This document shows, one piece after another, positions 53,659 to 64,000 of a stretch of 64,000 nt of DNA. The translations under genes and the position numbers were made by a program. This stretch comes from Prostheceraeus crozeri (taxonomy: Eukaryota; Platyhelminthes; Polycladida; Euryleptidae), in contig CAJQUW010016171.1 of the NCBI GenBank assembly GCA_907163375.1, positions 1 to 64,000 of the forward strand, written 5' to 3'. Every line of letters starts with the position of its first letter. The first letter of the stretch is position 1. Under the pieces are notes generated by a model. It worked only from the letters and a program-made list of their open reading frames with translations. It was not told the DNA's origin and searched no databases.

Positions 53659-56367
53659 TGAGTCAGTAGTGTTGATGTCTGTGGCAGCAAAAGATGCCTA
53701 TGTTGTAAATCTCTTGACACTAATACTACTTTTAAGAGTTTTAGTACCGGCAGACGGTTCGTTTTAAATTATCCTAGTAGTTTCTCGTGTAAGAGTAGAC
53801 ATGTAATATATTTGATCACATGTCAATCATGTGGGGTCCAGTATGTTGGACAGACAAAACAGCCATTACATTGTAGACTTAATGGGCATCGGCAGTCTGT
53901 TCAAAAGAATCATCTCAATACGTATTTAAGTAATCATTTTAATAGTTCTAATCACAGTTGGGATGATGTAAGTATACAAATTATTGACTTTGTCGATGTT
54001 CGTAATAAATCTGATACAGAAATTGCCTTCGAGCTTAACAGTAAGGAAGATTTTCATATAAGAACGCTGAACACCTTGCATCCTTTGGGTTTGAATGACA
54101 GAGTGTTAGGCGGAGGTTGCGCCTCTCAGAACACTGCAAATTCATTTTCATTTTTTAGTTCTCCTATTAGCAGACGTAAGAGAAGCCATGGCCTTAGGAA
54201 GTCGGGTAGAAAGAAATATCCTCCATCTAATAGTTGTGAGGATATTCTCAAGGAGCTTCAAGAGTTGATGAAGAGCAACAAAATAAGACATTTCTATAAT
54301 TGCTTGAAATCGATTAGTGATAGCATGCTTAAAATTATGTATTCTAGGCTTCTTGATCAGTCGAATGACCTATCTTTCGTTTTGACAACATATGTTCATA
54401 GTAAATTATATAGAAACAAGAAGGATAGCTCTACCGAAGACAAAACGCATATAGTGATTCCTTTCAAGTCTCATTTAGTTGACAAACTTCATTTACCTTC
54501 TGTATTTAATGATAAAAGTGTCTGTGCTTTAGTTCCAGAAAAAGCGAAACATCTATATCCTCCCAAAGTGTACCATAAGCTTAATAACCCTATTTGTTTG
54601 AAATTCTTCAATTATAATAAGTTTCTTAATAGCCTGACAATTCAGGAAGTTGTTGGCATTTTACAGAGCGATTGCAGCTGTGACTCGATGACCAGTTTTG
54701 TTTATGAGCCTTATGGGCATGTTTTTACCGGTAATTTAGATATAATAAATGATCCAGGTCTCAGAGCTATATTCGCGTATGGCACTAAACACAGATTGTC
54801 TAGGTCAATATCATGGAAATCCATTCAAAAAGAGATCAGCGATTCCATAGATGATCATATATCTCGTGTGTCCAGTCGCCTTCACTTAAAAGTTGATGAC
54901 TTCTCTATTTGGAAAAACAGGGTCATGATGTTAGTAAAGCACCGCATCTTTCGTTGTAAGAAGTTGGGTGGGAAAGATAATGGCAGCAGCGTTTGTGTTG
55001 ATAAGGAGTTGCAAGATCTCCATAAAAACTTGATAGTCGTTCCTGTCGATAAAGCATCCAACAACTTTAGTTTCATATGTAAAAAGTTCTATCTCAAAAT
55101 CCTGATGGACGAGGTTGGTTTTGACATAGATTCTTCCACTGCAGTAGGCAATGCAACTTATAAACCTGAGCTTATTTCTGATAAGGAAGTCCTTACTAAA
55201 CACGTTAAAGATATGAAATCAAACTTTAATATTAATGTTAGTGACAAGGACCTTACACTACCAAAACTTTTCTGGATTCCAAAATTGCATAAAAATCCTT
55301 ATAAGTTTAGATTCATTGCCGGAGCCAGAAATTGTACAACTAAAAAGTTATCGGTGAATATCAACAAAGGTCTGAAAGTGATAAGAGAAAATTTCCATAG
55401 ATACTGTGAGTCAATCAGGAGTAATACTGGTTATTCTTATTTTTGGAGTGTAGCCTCGACTCAAGATTTTTTGAGGAATATTTCTAACGTGAACGTCCAC
55501 TCTATGCAAGTTTTTGACTTCTCTACTCTTTATACAAACTTAGATCAAGGTGCTATCAAGAATAATATTTTTTCCATCCTTGATCTCACATTCAATTCCA
55601 CTAATCGTAGATACTTGTGTGTAGGATATGAGAAGTCGTTTTTCTCCAAAATCAAATATAAGGGGTATTCTTGTTATGACGTGGACTCTTTTAAGAAGGC
55701 TATTGATTTTATAGTGTCTGAAGTCTACATTTCTTTTTCCGGTTACGTGTTAAGACAAATTCGAGGAGTACCAATGGGAGGGAATTGCAGTCCTTTACTT
55801 GCCGACTTGTTTCTGTTAAATTGCGAATTTGCTTTTATGAAACAATTGGTTAAAAATAAAAAGTTTGGACTAGCTAAATTATTGTCAAACACTTCGAGAT
55901 ATATAGACGATATATGCGTAATAAATTACAAGCATTTCAATACCTTAATTCCGAAAATTTACCCAATGGAGCTTCTTGCAGATAGAAACGGAGTCAATGA
56001 CAAAGCCGTTGTTTACCTCGATGTGAGACTCCAATCTAGTAGTGACGGTCTCCGAACCTCAATATATCATAAAGTGGAAGATTTTGATTTCCCTGTTGTT
56101 CTGTTGACATTTCCAGACAGTGCAATACCTTATAACATGGGAATTAATGTATTTGCCGGCCAGGTTTTACGTTATTGTCGCATCTGCTCACATCTTGAAG
56201 ATCTAATTAAACGAATTAATATGACACTTTTTGTGATGAGCAGCAGAGGATATTGTAAGTCTAAAATGAAGGCATGTACTGAGAAAATCCTAACCGGTCA
56301 TAACAATTTTCTAGTCAAGTTTGGATATTTCTCAGCCAGGCAGCTGACATCGCAGTGCGCATTTTAA
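53659..56367 (+). CDS. PLE F: GIY-YIG endonuclease - reverse transcriptase
   Basis: Open frame of about 900 codons from a TGA at about 53656 to 56367; no upstream ATG, so the start is unclear. The N-terminus holds CGSKRCLCC, TGRRFVLNYPSSFSCKSRH, then VIYLITCQSCGVQYVGQTKQ (GIY-YIG with Cys pairs), LNGHRQS and FELNSKEDFHIRTLNTLHPLGLNDR. After a basic linker (SRRKRSHGLRKSGRKK) the RT follows: VVPVDKASNNFSF, FWIPKLHKNPYKFRFIAGA, VFDFSTLYTNLDQGAI (A), LRQIRGVPMGGNCSPLLADLFL (B), SRYIDDICVIN (C, YIDD) and VVYLDVRLQ (D/E). All catalytic motifs are present and no stop interrupts the frame. Possibly a recently active copy. Confidence 0.88.
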
Positions 56368-57141
56368 ACAATATAATTAACTCTGTTTTCTTAACATTTT
56401 TTTATTGGTTATACCATTTCAGTATTTCACACATATATTTTAGTTTGTTTTGGATGTATCCGTCTTTTGCGGTCGTTTTGTTTTTGTTTTTACTATTACT
56501 ATCAGTATTACTTATTATTACACATATCATTACTGTATTGATTTTAGAATGCCAGCCGCATATAAGTTTATGCGGGGCCCCGCCCGACTGGGCTTGAGCG
56601 TTCAGGTAGAGGGGCCGAAACGCAACCAGGCGGGTACCTGCTGACGACTGGCTATTGTTCTATTTGTTTTAACTTTTTTTTTTTTTTAATCGCTAACTAC
56701 CCTAGTGTGATGAATGGACTGTGTCGGTTACTGGTCTCCATGGGGTTGACATGGTGATTACTAAGTGTCTATTTATATATAAGTTCCTAATCAATCGAGC
56801 CTGAAACTTTGACCAAGGAGATCACTTGTTAAGCGGCCTTGTACGATCTCGTACACTTAAGGGTGAAGTCCAGCCCGTATAGCGCTATGTTATGGACTCC
56901 CGGGTAGGTCCGCCCGGCACGCAATCAGATCCGTCAAGTCTTTGTGCTTAAAGACCTTCATGCATTCATGCATTTGTCGAGGCTCACAAGTCAGAGGACC
57001 ATTAGGGGTAAGGTCCAGCCCCGCTTTAGAAGCGCTGAGTGAAAAATGGACTAGTGGGAAGGTCCTCCACACCGATCTCGTCAAGTTTGGCTCTAAAATG
57101 TAGTCCTAGGATAGTCAAAAGTTTGACGCGCCTTGAACGTT
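56368..57141. other. PLE F 3' region
   Basis: Non-coding, with a poly-T run near 56670 and a less AT-rich part at 56560-57110 than elsewhere. No hammerhead core was seen. Confidence 0.5.
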
Positions 57142-57265
57142 TAATGTCTGCCGGTGGGAACGCACCACCTGTCCTCTTAAGGACAAACCTTAAGTCTTAT
57201 TAACTATAAGTTTATTAAAATTATGAAACATGTAGACGTCGTTATGGGAATGTCCCAGCTTCAAT
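57142..57265 (+). repeat. 124-bp direct repeat, right end of PLE F
   Basis: Second copy of 53266-53389 in the same orientation. Confidence 0.9.
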
Positions 57266-57519
57266 GCATCCAATACATAGATTGTCAATGCAAGAACCAT
57301 TTTCTAAATGTATAGATAAAAATGCAAAGAACTGCAGTATCATGATGGAAATCTTGACACCTTGCACATGAGGATTTGTCAGAAAGAATTGAACAAAATA
57401 TCTTCATTTCATGAACATCCCCATTCATCAGTTACTTTCACGCTACGATCTTCATAGTGCAGTAAACATGAAACAAAGAAGCAATATGAACATAGTAAGT
57501 TATTGGGAGGTTTTTCAAA

Positions 57520-57595
57520 TTACAAAATTGGCAAGAAGATCACGGCAATGATATTTCACTGATCAGTGAATAATTGACAATATATCAATCCTGCC
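57520..57595. repeat. Paralogous intron block (matches about 310-385)
   Basis: Shares GGCAAGAAGAT..CGGCAATGATATTTCACTGATCAG with window positions 322-360. It resumes collinearity after the transposons at 48.9-57.5 kb. About 350 bp following it (57596-57944) are absent from the other copy. Confidence 0.7.
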
Positions 57596-57935
57596 TAGAT
57601 TTTGAAAGCATCAATGAATCGTACCATGGACTAGGAGTTATTTCAAAAAATGAAGGACCAGCCATTAATTTATAAGATGAGAGAAGTCCTTGCTTTGATG
57701 ATTTGTCGTTATTGTAGTAACATATGCGATGATACATTGATGCTTGAAAAAGCTAGGCATGATTACTATTGTAGTGAATGCGTGCTATGATTCATGCACA
57801 TCTAGAAGTCTATGGAAGTTTCTGGCTACATCCATAGACAGTGGTTTTTGATTCAGAAGCCGGAAACAACCACGATTGTTGGCGGCTCTGTGACGTCATC
57901 AATGAAATAATGCCGCATAGCATTCACTACAATAA

Positions 57936-58494
57936 TTATTTTCTTCCATGTCTGCATGTGGATATAATTTTACACTTTTTGTTGATCAAATTAGTTTTTT
58001 GTGTGAGAATGTGATATTTTTCCATCAGACACAGATAATATTTTCCTGTACCACATTTATGCGGTGATGTTTCACAAATGGTTTCACATTTGATGTTGTA
58101 ATTTTTGTTGCTGTTCTTAAATGTCCAAATAAATTTCGACAATGCAGTTTCGTTTTCATATCTTATGTTCGTGAAAGACTTTCTGTGATTGCGATATCTT
58201 GCTTTGAAGCTGTCTTCTGTTTGACCGATGTATAAATGATTTTTGCCATCTTCTGTTGTATATACACGTATATGGAAAATAATGGAATATATACCGTAAT
58301 TGAACATAATTATTATATGTATATCTATATTTGATTTTCTTACATTTCAAATTGTTTGATCTGTACTCGATTACGGTTAGGCTACTTCGAACGGGAGATT
58401 TCAAGTTTGTTGAAGCTATTCTGTATATTAACGCATTAGCTTCTTGCTTTGGGTCATTTAAATTCCTGAAATATTTCGCGATTTGAATATTCAC
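57936..58494 (-). pseudogene. Penelope-like element fragment, GIY-YIG end (copy 2)
   Basis: Minus-strand remnant: IFHIRVYTTEDGKNHLYIGQTEDSFKARYRNH split over lines of the family motif, ENETALSKFIWTFK, CGTGKYYLCLMEKYHIL and ISTCRHGRK. A second overlapping frame (58156-58494) carries LKSPVRSSLTVIEYRS. Same family as PLE D and same fragment as 411-903, but without the mariner: the sequence CCTGAAATATTTCGCGATTTG spans the empty site near 58467. Confidence 0.72.
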
Positions 58495-58605
58495 ACATTT
58501 GTATATTTGAATATCTGCTGCCGCCTGAAAATTGGTGTCTTTACGTTAAATCTTCCCGATTGAATGAATTGAGAATGATGATAATGATATGTAATTTTTT
58601 TTCAG

Positions 58606-58753
58606 TTGAGCCTGAACCTCAGCCAGAGCCAGAACCCGAACCTGAACTGATGCCAATGTAGTGTATTGTCCGCAATGGGCAAAGAATGGATTTTGTACTG
58701 ATCCCAACATTAATATTCGCTATGGATGCAGAAAGTCCTGCCGTCAATGTTGA
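58606..58753 (+). pseudogene. ShKT-domain secreted protein, exon 3 (linker and second ShKT), frameshifted
   Basis: The acceptor TTTTTTTTCAG ends at 58605. In the phase left by exon 2 the exon opens with a Pro-Glu repeat (EPEPQPEPEPEPE) and then meets TAG at 58659-58661. One base out of phase, a second ShKT-like domain runs to a TGA at 58751-58753, with YCPQWAKNGFC, YGCRKSC and RQC. The first cysteine of that domain is expected exactly at the frame change. Either the gene is broken by a one-base loss, or the assembly has an error there. A weak in-phase AG at 58660-58661 is also possible but lacks a pyrimidine tract. Confidence 0.65.
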
Positions 58754-58785
58754 TTTTCATCTAAAAGTATAATTTCAACAATGTC

Positions 58786-58791
58786 AATAAA
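58786..58791 (+). terminator. Polyadenylation signal AATAAA
   Basis: AATAAA 33 bp after the last TGA of the ShKT gene; a plausible cleavage/polyadenylation hexamer. Confidence 0.5.
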
Positions 58792-58799
58792 CACCATGA

Positions 58800-59100
58800 G
58801 CGATTAAGATCTAAAATACACCATCAGTTCTGAAAATATATTGCTTTTGAAACTTGTACTAATTAGTAGAATGAACAGCAATAACAGTAGGCCGATGATT
58901 TTACTATTATCGAAACGTGAACGTGCACAAGTATTGAACTAAATCCGCCCAATTTATCGAATTAGGCAAAGCTAGATCCCAACCGACACAGACATTTAAT
59001 AATTCGCTGCAAAAATAACATTATTTATGTTGTCACAAGATGATATCGAATGTACTTTTACACTGATGCATTCTTGTACATAGTAAGCTTACATATATTC
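58800..59100. other. Non-coding stretch
   Basis: Nothing seen. Confidence 0.5.
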
Positions 59101-59570
59101 CGAGAGAGAGAGGAAGGGTACTTCTATTCTTTCCCCCCCCCCAACATTTCTGCTGTTGACACACGGAAGTGTTGCATCGTCAATGATCTTCTCTTGTTCC
59201 TACGGGCAGTCTCATTAACGTCGCATAGCGTTGAGTGTGTAAAGCTCCTCTTGTCTGACTTGTAGAACATTTGAAGTCTTAGAATTAGACAACTGTTTGC
59301 AGACATTTTGAATTTGTCTGCAGACAACAATCACACGAAGTTCGAAGATCACAGCTGTACCTCGTATTCTAACTGAGTATCCAAGAGACCAATCCTTCAT
59401 GCCAGGGTTCAAGTAAGACTTCTCAGACGTGTTGTACAGTCACTCAGTGACAGATCAAGTCTATTCTAAACCCAATGTGACTAACTTTGGCGAAATTTGA
59501 TGATTTTGTAAGACTTGAAAAATGTGGGGGGGGGGAGGAATAGAAGTACCGAGAGGGAGAGACAGAGACG
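59101..59570. repeat. Foldback with C10/G10 arms
   Basis: GGTACTTCTATTCTTTCCCCCCCCCCAACATTT (59117-59149) recurs inverted at about 59520-59552, both with adjacent GAGAGAG-type sequence. Together about 470 bp; likely a small inverted-repeat element. Confidence 0.6.
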
Positions 59571-62500
59571 GATTTATTCTCGAATGCCAAGGAGTATTCG
59601 CAGGTACATCATTACATGAACTCATTACATAATGCGCGGGTTTCGTTGTTTGGTTTCCTGTGTTTGGCTTCCATTCTTGAATTTTGTAAGGAGCATGTTT
59701 GTGTTTTACATTTTCTTCTTTGATAATGCGCGTCAGTATGGAGCATAGAAATGGATAATAGTACACTAGAATGGAAGTTTGATATCTTGCCTATGTACAA
59801 TGATGGCACATGGAAAAATCTATGGTTTGTAGATCTGCTTCGATCTAAAACATTGTATCATAGTGAAACTATTTGCCAAGTTGGCTGTGGAAGTTGTTGA
59901 CGCCTAATTACAGGATTTTCATGAAGAGAATTGCAAGTGAGATGGTTTCATGTGAAATAGCCTACTATTCCATTGATTAATATAGTGCGTGTATTTTTAG
60001 CAGTCACTGACAACAATTTTCCAATTTTCAATATTGGAATGCGAATTAAAAATTGGTTCACAAAGTCATAATTGAAAGTGGTCGGTGTGCTGTTTGTAAG
60101 AACATCTGAAGAATTCACCGATAGAAAGTTTAATTATCGGATAATTTCTTCTTCAAGCGGCTAAGAAACCTGGCGCTTTTCTGGAATAAACACACTGAAA
60201 GTTTCTTTACCAACAATCATTTCTCAAACAAAGGAGATGTCGCTGGAACTTTTCAATTAATCATTGAATGACACATGTGATATTTTGGAAGCTGATATTC
60301 GAATGCATGTAGAGATTTTGAAAATTATTCAAATTTAGTGAACAGGGCAACCCTTTAAAGTAAAATGAATACTCTAAGATTTCTTGGCCTCTGATTTCAA
60401 GCTGGAGTTATGCATGTTCTGTAAATCGACATTACAAGTTGCATAAGAGTCTGATTATACTATTGATAGATTATCGGAGCGATATTTCAAAATGATGAAC
60501 GTACAGAACGTTTTACAGGATTTCCTTCTTTGTCATCCTGTCGCTACAGTATTTTCAAAATTCACTATTGCTTCTGTGTACCTGATCTTTGGATTAGGGA
60601 CAACAATCCAGATCGCAAATTGTTTTGATAATTAAAAATGCCAACCCGAAAACAAGAAAGCCAGTTCGCAAAATTCGCTTTTTGCCCCAACTAAGTTTCC
60701 CCGGCGTGTGCCATAATTTTCATGCAGTTTCCATTCTAGGACTTTCTATGGTATTATTAATTTCTATAGTATGGAGTGATGTCAGTTATCTTGTTGTCAA
60801 TTGTTGGTTGCGTAATGCATATGTCACGCTTGTCTATTGTTCAGCTTTCATGCCTGTCGAGATCGCTGTGTTAGCATTCATATAGTGTCTGATTGGTCGA
60901 CTGTGTTGATTGCTGTGGTATATTTGATTCCTAGTGTTCCTGCAGGCCGTCTTTGTCAATTTGTCGTGATCATATGGCTGGTGGACGCCAGCCGAAAACG
61001 TTCGACAGCTTTTAAATTCTTTTTATAAAATTCGAAATCCGAAATGATTCAAAGTAATGCACATTTTCAGTTCCATCAAAGTAGAAAGCGGTTGGTTCAA
61101 AAGTATGTTCCTTCTAATTAAATACGCATGTTGCTTGCTGTGTTTGGTCAATTGCATGTTATCACTTCATAATATAATGATAAGAACATGTCACAGCTTA
61201 TTTGATGTAAGAAGTCCAAATCCTGCTCCATTTGATAGACGCACGAACAAGGATGCAAGTACATAAATTCTTGAATTTGTGGAATGAAATCAGGTTAATT
61301 TCTATACTGAGGTGAGGAGTAAATTCACATTAGTTCGGCTTCTACTGAAAGTGAATTCATTAGCTCACACAAGAGAGAAACAGATTCATAAGGAAAAGGA
61401 AGTAATAATTTGTAAATTCACGAACTTCGATTAACCTCTAAGTCTATTGTATCCACAGAATTAAATATTTTGTTTATCTGCTTCGGTTTGCTAGAAGTGT
61501 GATTAATACGAAATGGACGGCACATTGAGGAACCTATTAGGTGGGCAGAAAGGAATTCCTAATACCTTACAGAGATAGGAAAAAAAGTCGTGCGTCGCTT
61601 GCGGATTAATGTGAGTTCCAGCGAAGTGCTTCGATTGCCAAAATTCCTTCAGATTCGAAGAATTCAGATCATTGCCCACAAGTTTTCTCCATAATGTTGA
61701 CCCTTCCGATCATTATTAAAGAAAGTAGCAGGCGTACGAAAATTAGTTCACTTGATGATTTCACATCCTCTCCTCGGCATTGCTCACTGTATAGTGCACA
61801 CATTGAATCGAAGCCACACATCGATGTTTGTTTTGGTGTGTGCGAAGTGATAGCACAGCACGCACGCATCTCTCACTGGCTCTGGTGTCCTTTGCTGACA
61901 GCTTATCGTTTGCCATTTCCAATAGCAAGCGATACACGAATTATCCATTCGAGAAGGAGCAAGTTGTGTGATGTGATGTGCCATTTCGATATTAAGGTTA
62001 CATACAATTCTTCCTTTCTAGGAAACCGAAGCGCGCGCAGATGAATCTAATTCTGTGATTGTATCGCTATTGCGGTAGCTGCATTAGGGAATGGACTTCC
62101 AAATATAGTATATGGCTGACAGAGTAGGGATATGTAGGTAGAGTGTCGACTCAAAAAAGTATCTGTATACGGTGAAATTTTTTATATGAAAAGATTCAGT
62201 TTTTTGTAGAGATTACGTTCCCGAACTCCAAAAAATTATTTGGGCAGTTTCAAAAATGTCAAAATTTTGCCAATTTAAATGCTACCGAGATGACGCACCC
62301 TTGTAAGTAGTATGAAACAAGTTGGATATCAAAAGGAATGAATATTTGCTAGTAATCATTCTAACTAAGCGGAAATTAAGCTAATTTGCTAGGGAATTTC
62401 ATGTTCCGTATGATAATGGAAGTCTTCATGAAAAGTCGCGATGTTATTCGTGTTTTCTTGGCTGAAATTTCAAGTTTTATTTCTATTTTCACCGGCATAA

Positions 62501-63518
62501 TTTTATGATTCACTAAATTCATGTTTCATTTCTTGAATCTGAATAGTGATGTGGAACCATTTACATCTTTCAAAGTTAATTGAGATAACTGTCTTTGAAT
62601 CTGTGATTTTGCCATGCCAGTGGCAGCTGTTGCCTGATCACGCTTAAGAAGATTCTCTCGAGATTCAGCTGGAAAGCAATAGCGCAGGTCATCGAGTTGC
62701 TAATTTAACAAACATTACCTATCCAAGGCTGTCATGACACGGACGATCTGTAAAATCGTATCTTTTCCTTCTGCATTACAATCATGATCAGTCAATTCCG
62801 TTGTAATTTCTTCAAAACTGCAAAAATTTGCATATCTCACATTTGGTGACAATGCCATCTGCATCTCCCTTGAGTTCATTCAATAAAATCGAAAGTGTGT
62901 ACACATTGGAGATTTAATAAATGCAGAGCTACCACTCTACCTAATATACTTACTGTGTGATACGGCTATACTATTTTTAGAAGTCCATGATTAGGAAGGT
63001 TTAAAATATATTCACGAAAATAAATTCATGATGAATTGTTGACTGAAGTGCTTTAGGGAAGAACAAAAGGAGCGGATGAATAGATGCCGTGTTCAATCAG
63101 CATTGTCGTAGCCACAGAGATAAAATGCTTTGTCTGCGTTGTTTGGTATAGAGATGAAATTTTTAATATTGATGGTCACGCTTAGAACTAGTCCCGAGGA
63201 GCAGAAAGATCAATTTTACATTGAACGTAATGCAATGTGAAGAACTATGTGACGAACAATGTGACGAACTAGATCATTGACACCGCACTGAACGTTCAGT
63301 CAGTAAATTTAGATCGTGAGGAGTCGAACAATATGAACAATATTTACATTTGACGAATTTATCACGGAGAAACATTAAGTCAAAGACAGGCACTTTCCAC
63401 TTTAAAGATGTTCAAACTTCAATGTCAAAAACTGTGGATCGTGTGCTCCCGTATACGACTTAAGGTGCGCATTGCGCGTGCTTGGCCAATCACGTAAGCC
63501 AAAGGGAGACATATCTCT
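59571..63518. other. Long unassigned stretch
   Basis: No gene, RNA or transposon was recognised on either strand. Short ORFs have no domain features. This is the longest transposon-poor part of the window. Confidence 0.45.
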
Positions 63519-63713
63519 ATGCCATTGTATACAATGGCTGAGATAGAATCACGTCACCTCTACAGTAACCGCGACGGCCGAATCCAGTTCGGTGGTCGTA
63601 GCACAGGAAGTCCGATTGATGAACGGCATTTTGATGCCAGACACAGTACTATTCTGAGATCCGTCGACTTCAAGTCACCTTTCAAGATTCATTTTGTCAA
63701 GAAATACCGGTAA
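63519..63713 (+). CDS. Hypothetical small ORF
   Basis: 64 codons from ATG, His/Arg/Ser rich, no recognised domain. It lies in the same frame as, and 75 bp upstream of, the secreted ORF at 63789. It may be chance. Confidence 0.2.
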   Translation: MPLYTMAEIESRHLYSNRDGRIQFGGRSTGSPIDERHFDARHSTILRSVDFKSPFKIHFVKKYR

Positions 63714-63788
63714 AAAACAAGAAAATTGAAATCCAATATTTGGAATTTCTTCGAAAAAAGAGCGATTCAAACACCTCGTCTGTTTGCT

Positions 63789-64000
63789 ATGCAGAGGAAA
63801 ATGGGTCTGTTTAACGTTTTTATAATCTTTGGTCTGCTATCCTCGAAGCTTCTGGTATCTGACGAGGACGATTCATTGAAAATTACAGAACTCAAAAGAG
63901 TCATTAAGTTCCGCCCCCCACCTGCTTCTGTTCAAACATGTCATACCCCACCTTCTTACAAGTCTGCATACTGGACACAACACACGACACATGTAACCAA
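63789..64000 (+). CDS. Putative secreted protein, N-terminal part, runs off the window
   Basis: ATG at 63789 (or 63801) starts a frame open to the last base. It begins MQRKMGLFNVFIIFGLLSSK, a clear signal-peptide pattern, followed by acidic SDEDDS and then a basic and Pro-rich part (KFRPPPAS) with one Cys. No family recognised. No splice donor was seen before the edge. Confidence 0.45.
   Translation, partial: MQRKMGLFNVFIIFGLLSSKLLVSDEDDSLKITELKRVIKFRPPPASVQTCHTPPSYKSAYWTQHTTHVT

Larger units (their letters stand above)
53266..57265 (+). mobile_element. Penelope-like element F with N-terminal GIY-YIG (Naiad-like), 4.0 kb
   Basis: Direct repeats of 124 bp bound a single long coding region with permuted domain order: endonuclease first, then RT. 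That order defines the Naiad/Chlamys group of PLEs. It is the most complete PLE in the window and sits in intron 2 of the ShKT gene, in the same strand. The paralogous intron at 1-900 lacks it. Confidence 0.85.

Overview
The window looks like nuclear DNA of an AT-rich marine-type invertebrate animal. The phylum cannot be settled from the sequence. Reasons: spliced exons with GT/AG borders, several families of Penelope-like elements (PLEs), APE-type LINEs, Tc1/mariner, piggyBac and Crypton-like DNA transposons, tRNA-like sequences, long (TA)n tracts, and ShKT-domain exons. Almost everything recognisable is transposon, and most copies are broken. No rRNA, CRISPR or prokaryotic feature was seen.

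The clearest host gene is a small three-exon secreted-protein gene hidden among the transposons: signal-peptide exon at 38460-38502, ShKT exon at 48453-48584, Pro-Glu linker plus second ShKT at 58606-58753. All introns are phase 1 and each is about 10 kb. A one-base offset in the last exon puts the second ShKT domain out of frame. A paralogous signal-peptide exon lies at 3945-3984. The first kilobase of the window is collinear with the second intron of this gene, so the locus is a tandem family. A further secreted-protein ORF runs off the right edge (63789-64000).

Layout: 1-3160 paralogous intron with a PLE fragment and a 1.75-kb mariner (904-2654). 3360-3600 palindromic repeat module. 4560-7371 PLE with an inverted partial copy. 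8571-13670 LINE with PHD/CCHC ORF1, decayed. 13.7-19.0 kb mostly featureless, with a diverged direct duplication. 19.04-20.24 kb truncated LINE. 21.3-22.6 kb piggyBac relic. 22.7-34.7 kb four PLEs bounded by (TA)n tracts, with one canonical and three divergent hammerhead-ribozyme folds, interrupted by a decayed spliced gene of an uncharacterised repetitive family (27.86-31.28 kb). 34.69-36.09 kb Tc1 element. 36.1-37.4 kb two LINE endonuclease fragments. 38.8-41.8 kb LINE with an intact 961-residue ORF. 41.9-45.4 kb tRNA-like sequences and an RT fragment. 45.37-48.17 kb non-autonomous element with about 463-bp inverted repeats. 49.5-52.7 kb divergent pair of Crypton-like tyrosine recombinases around a palindromic spacer. 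53.27-57.27 kb PLE with N-terminal GIY-YIG domain (Naiad-like) between 124-bp direct repeats. 57.9-58.5 kb PLE fragment. 58.8-64 kb few features.

There is no operon logic here. The genes interact mainly through insertion history: the paralogous intron copies let several insertions be read as present or absent. Limits: family calls rest on motifs read by eye, with no database search or structure calculation.
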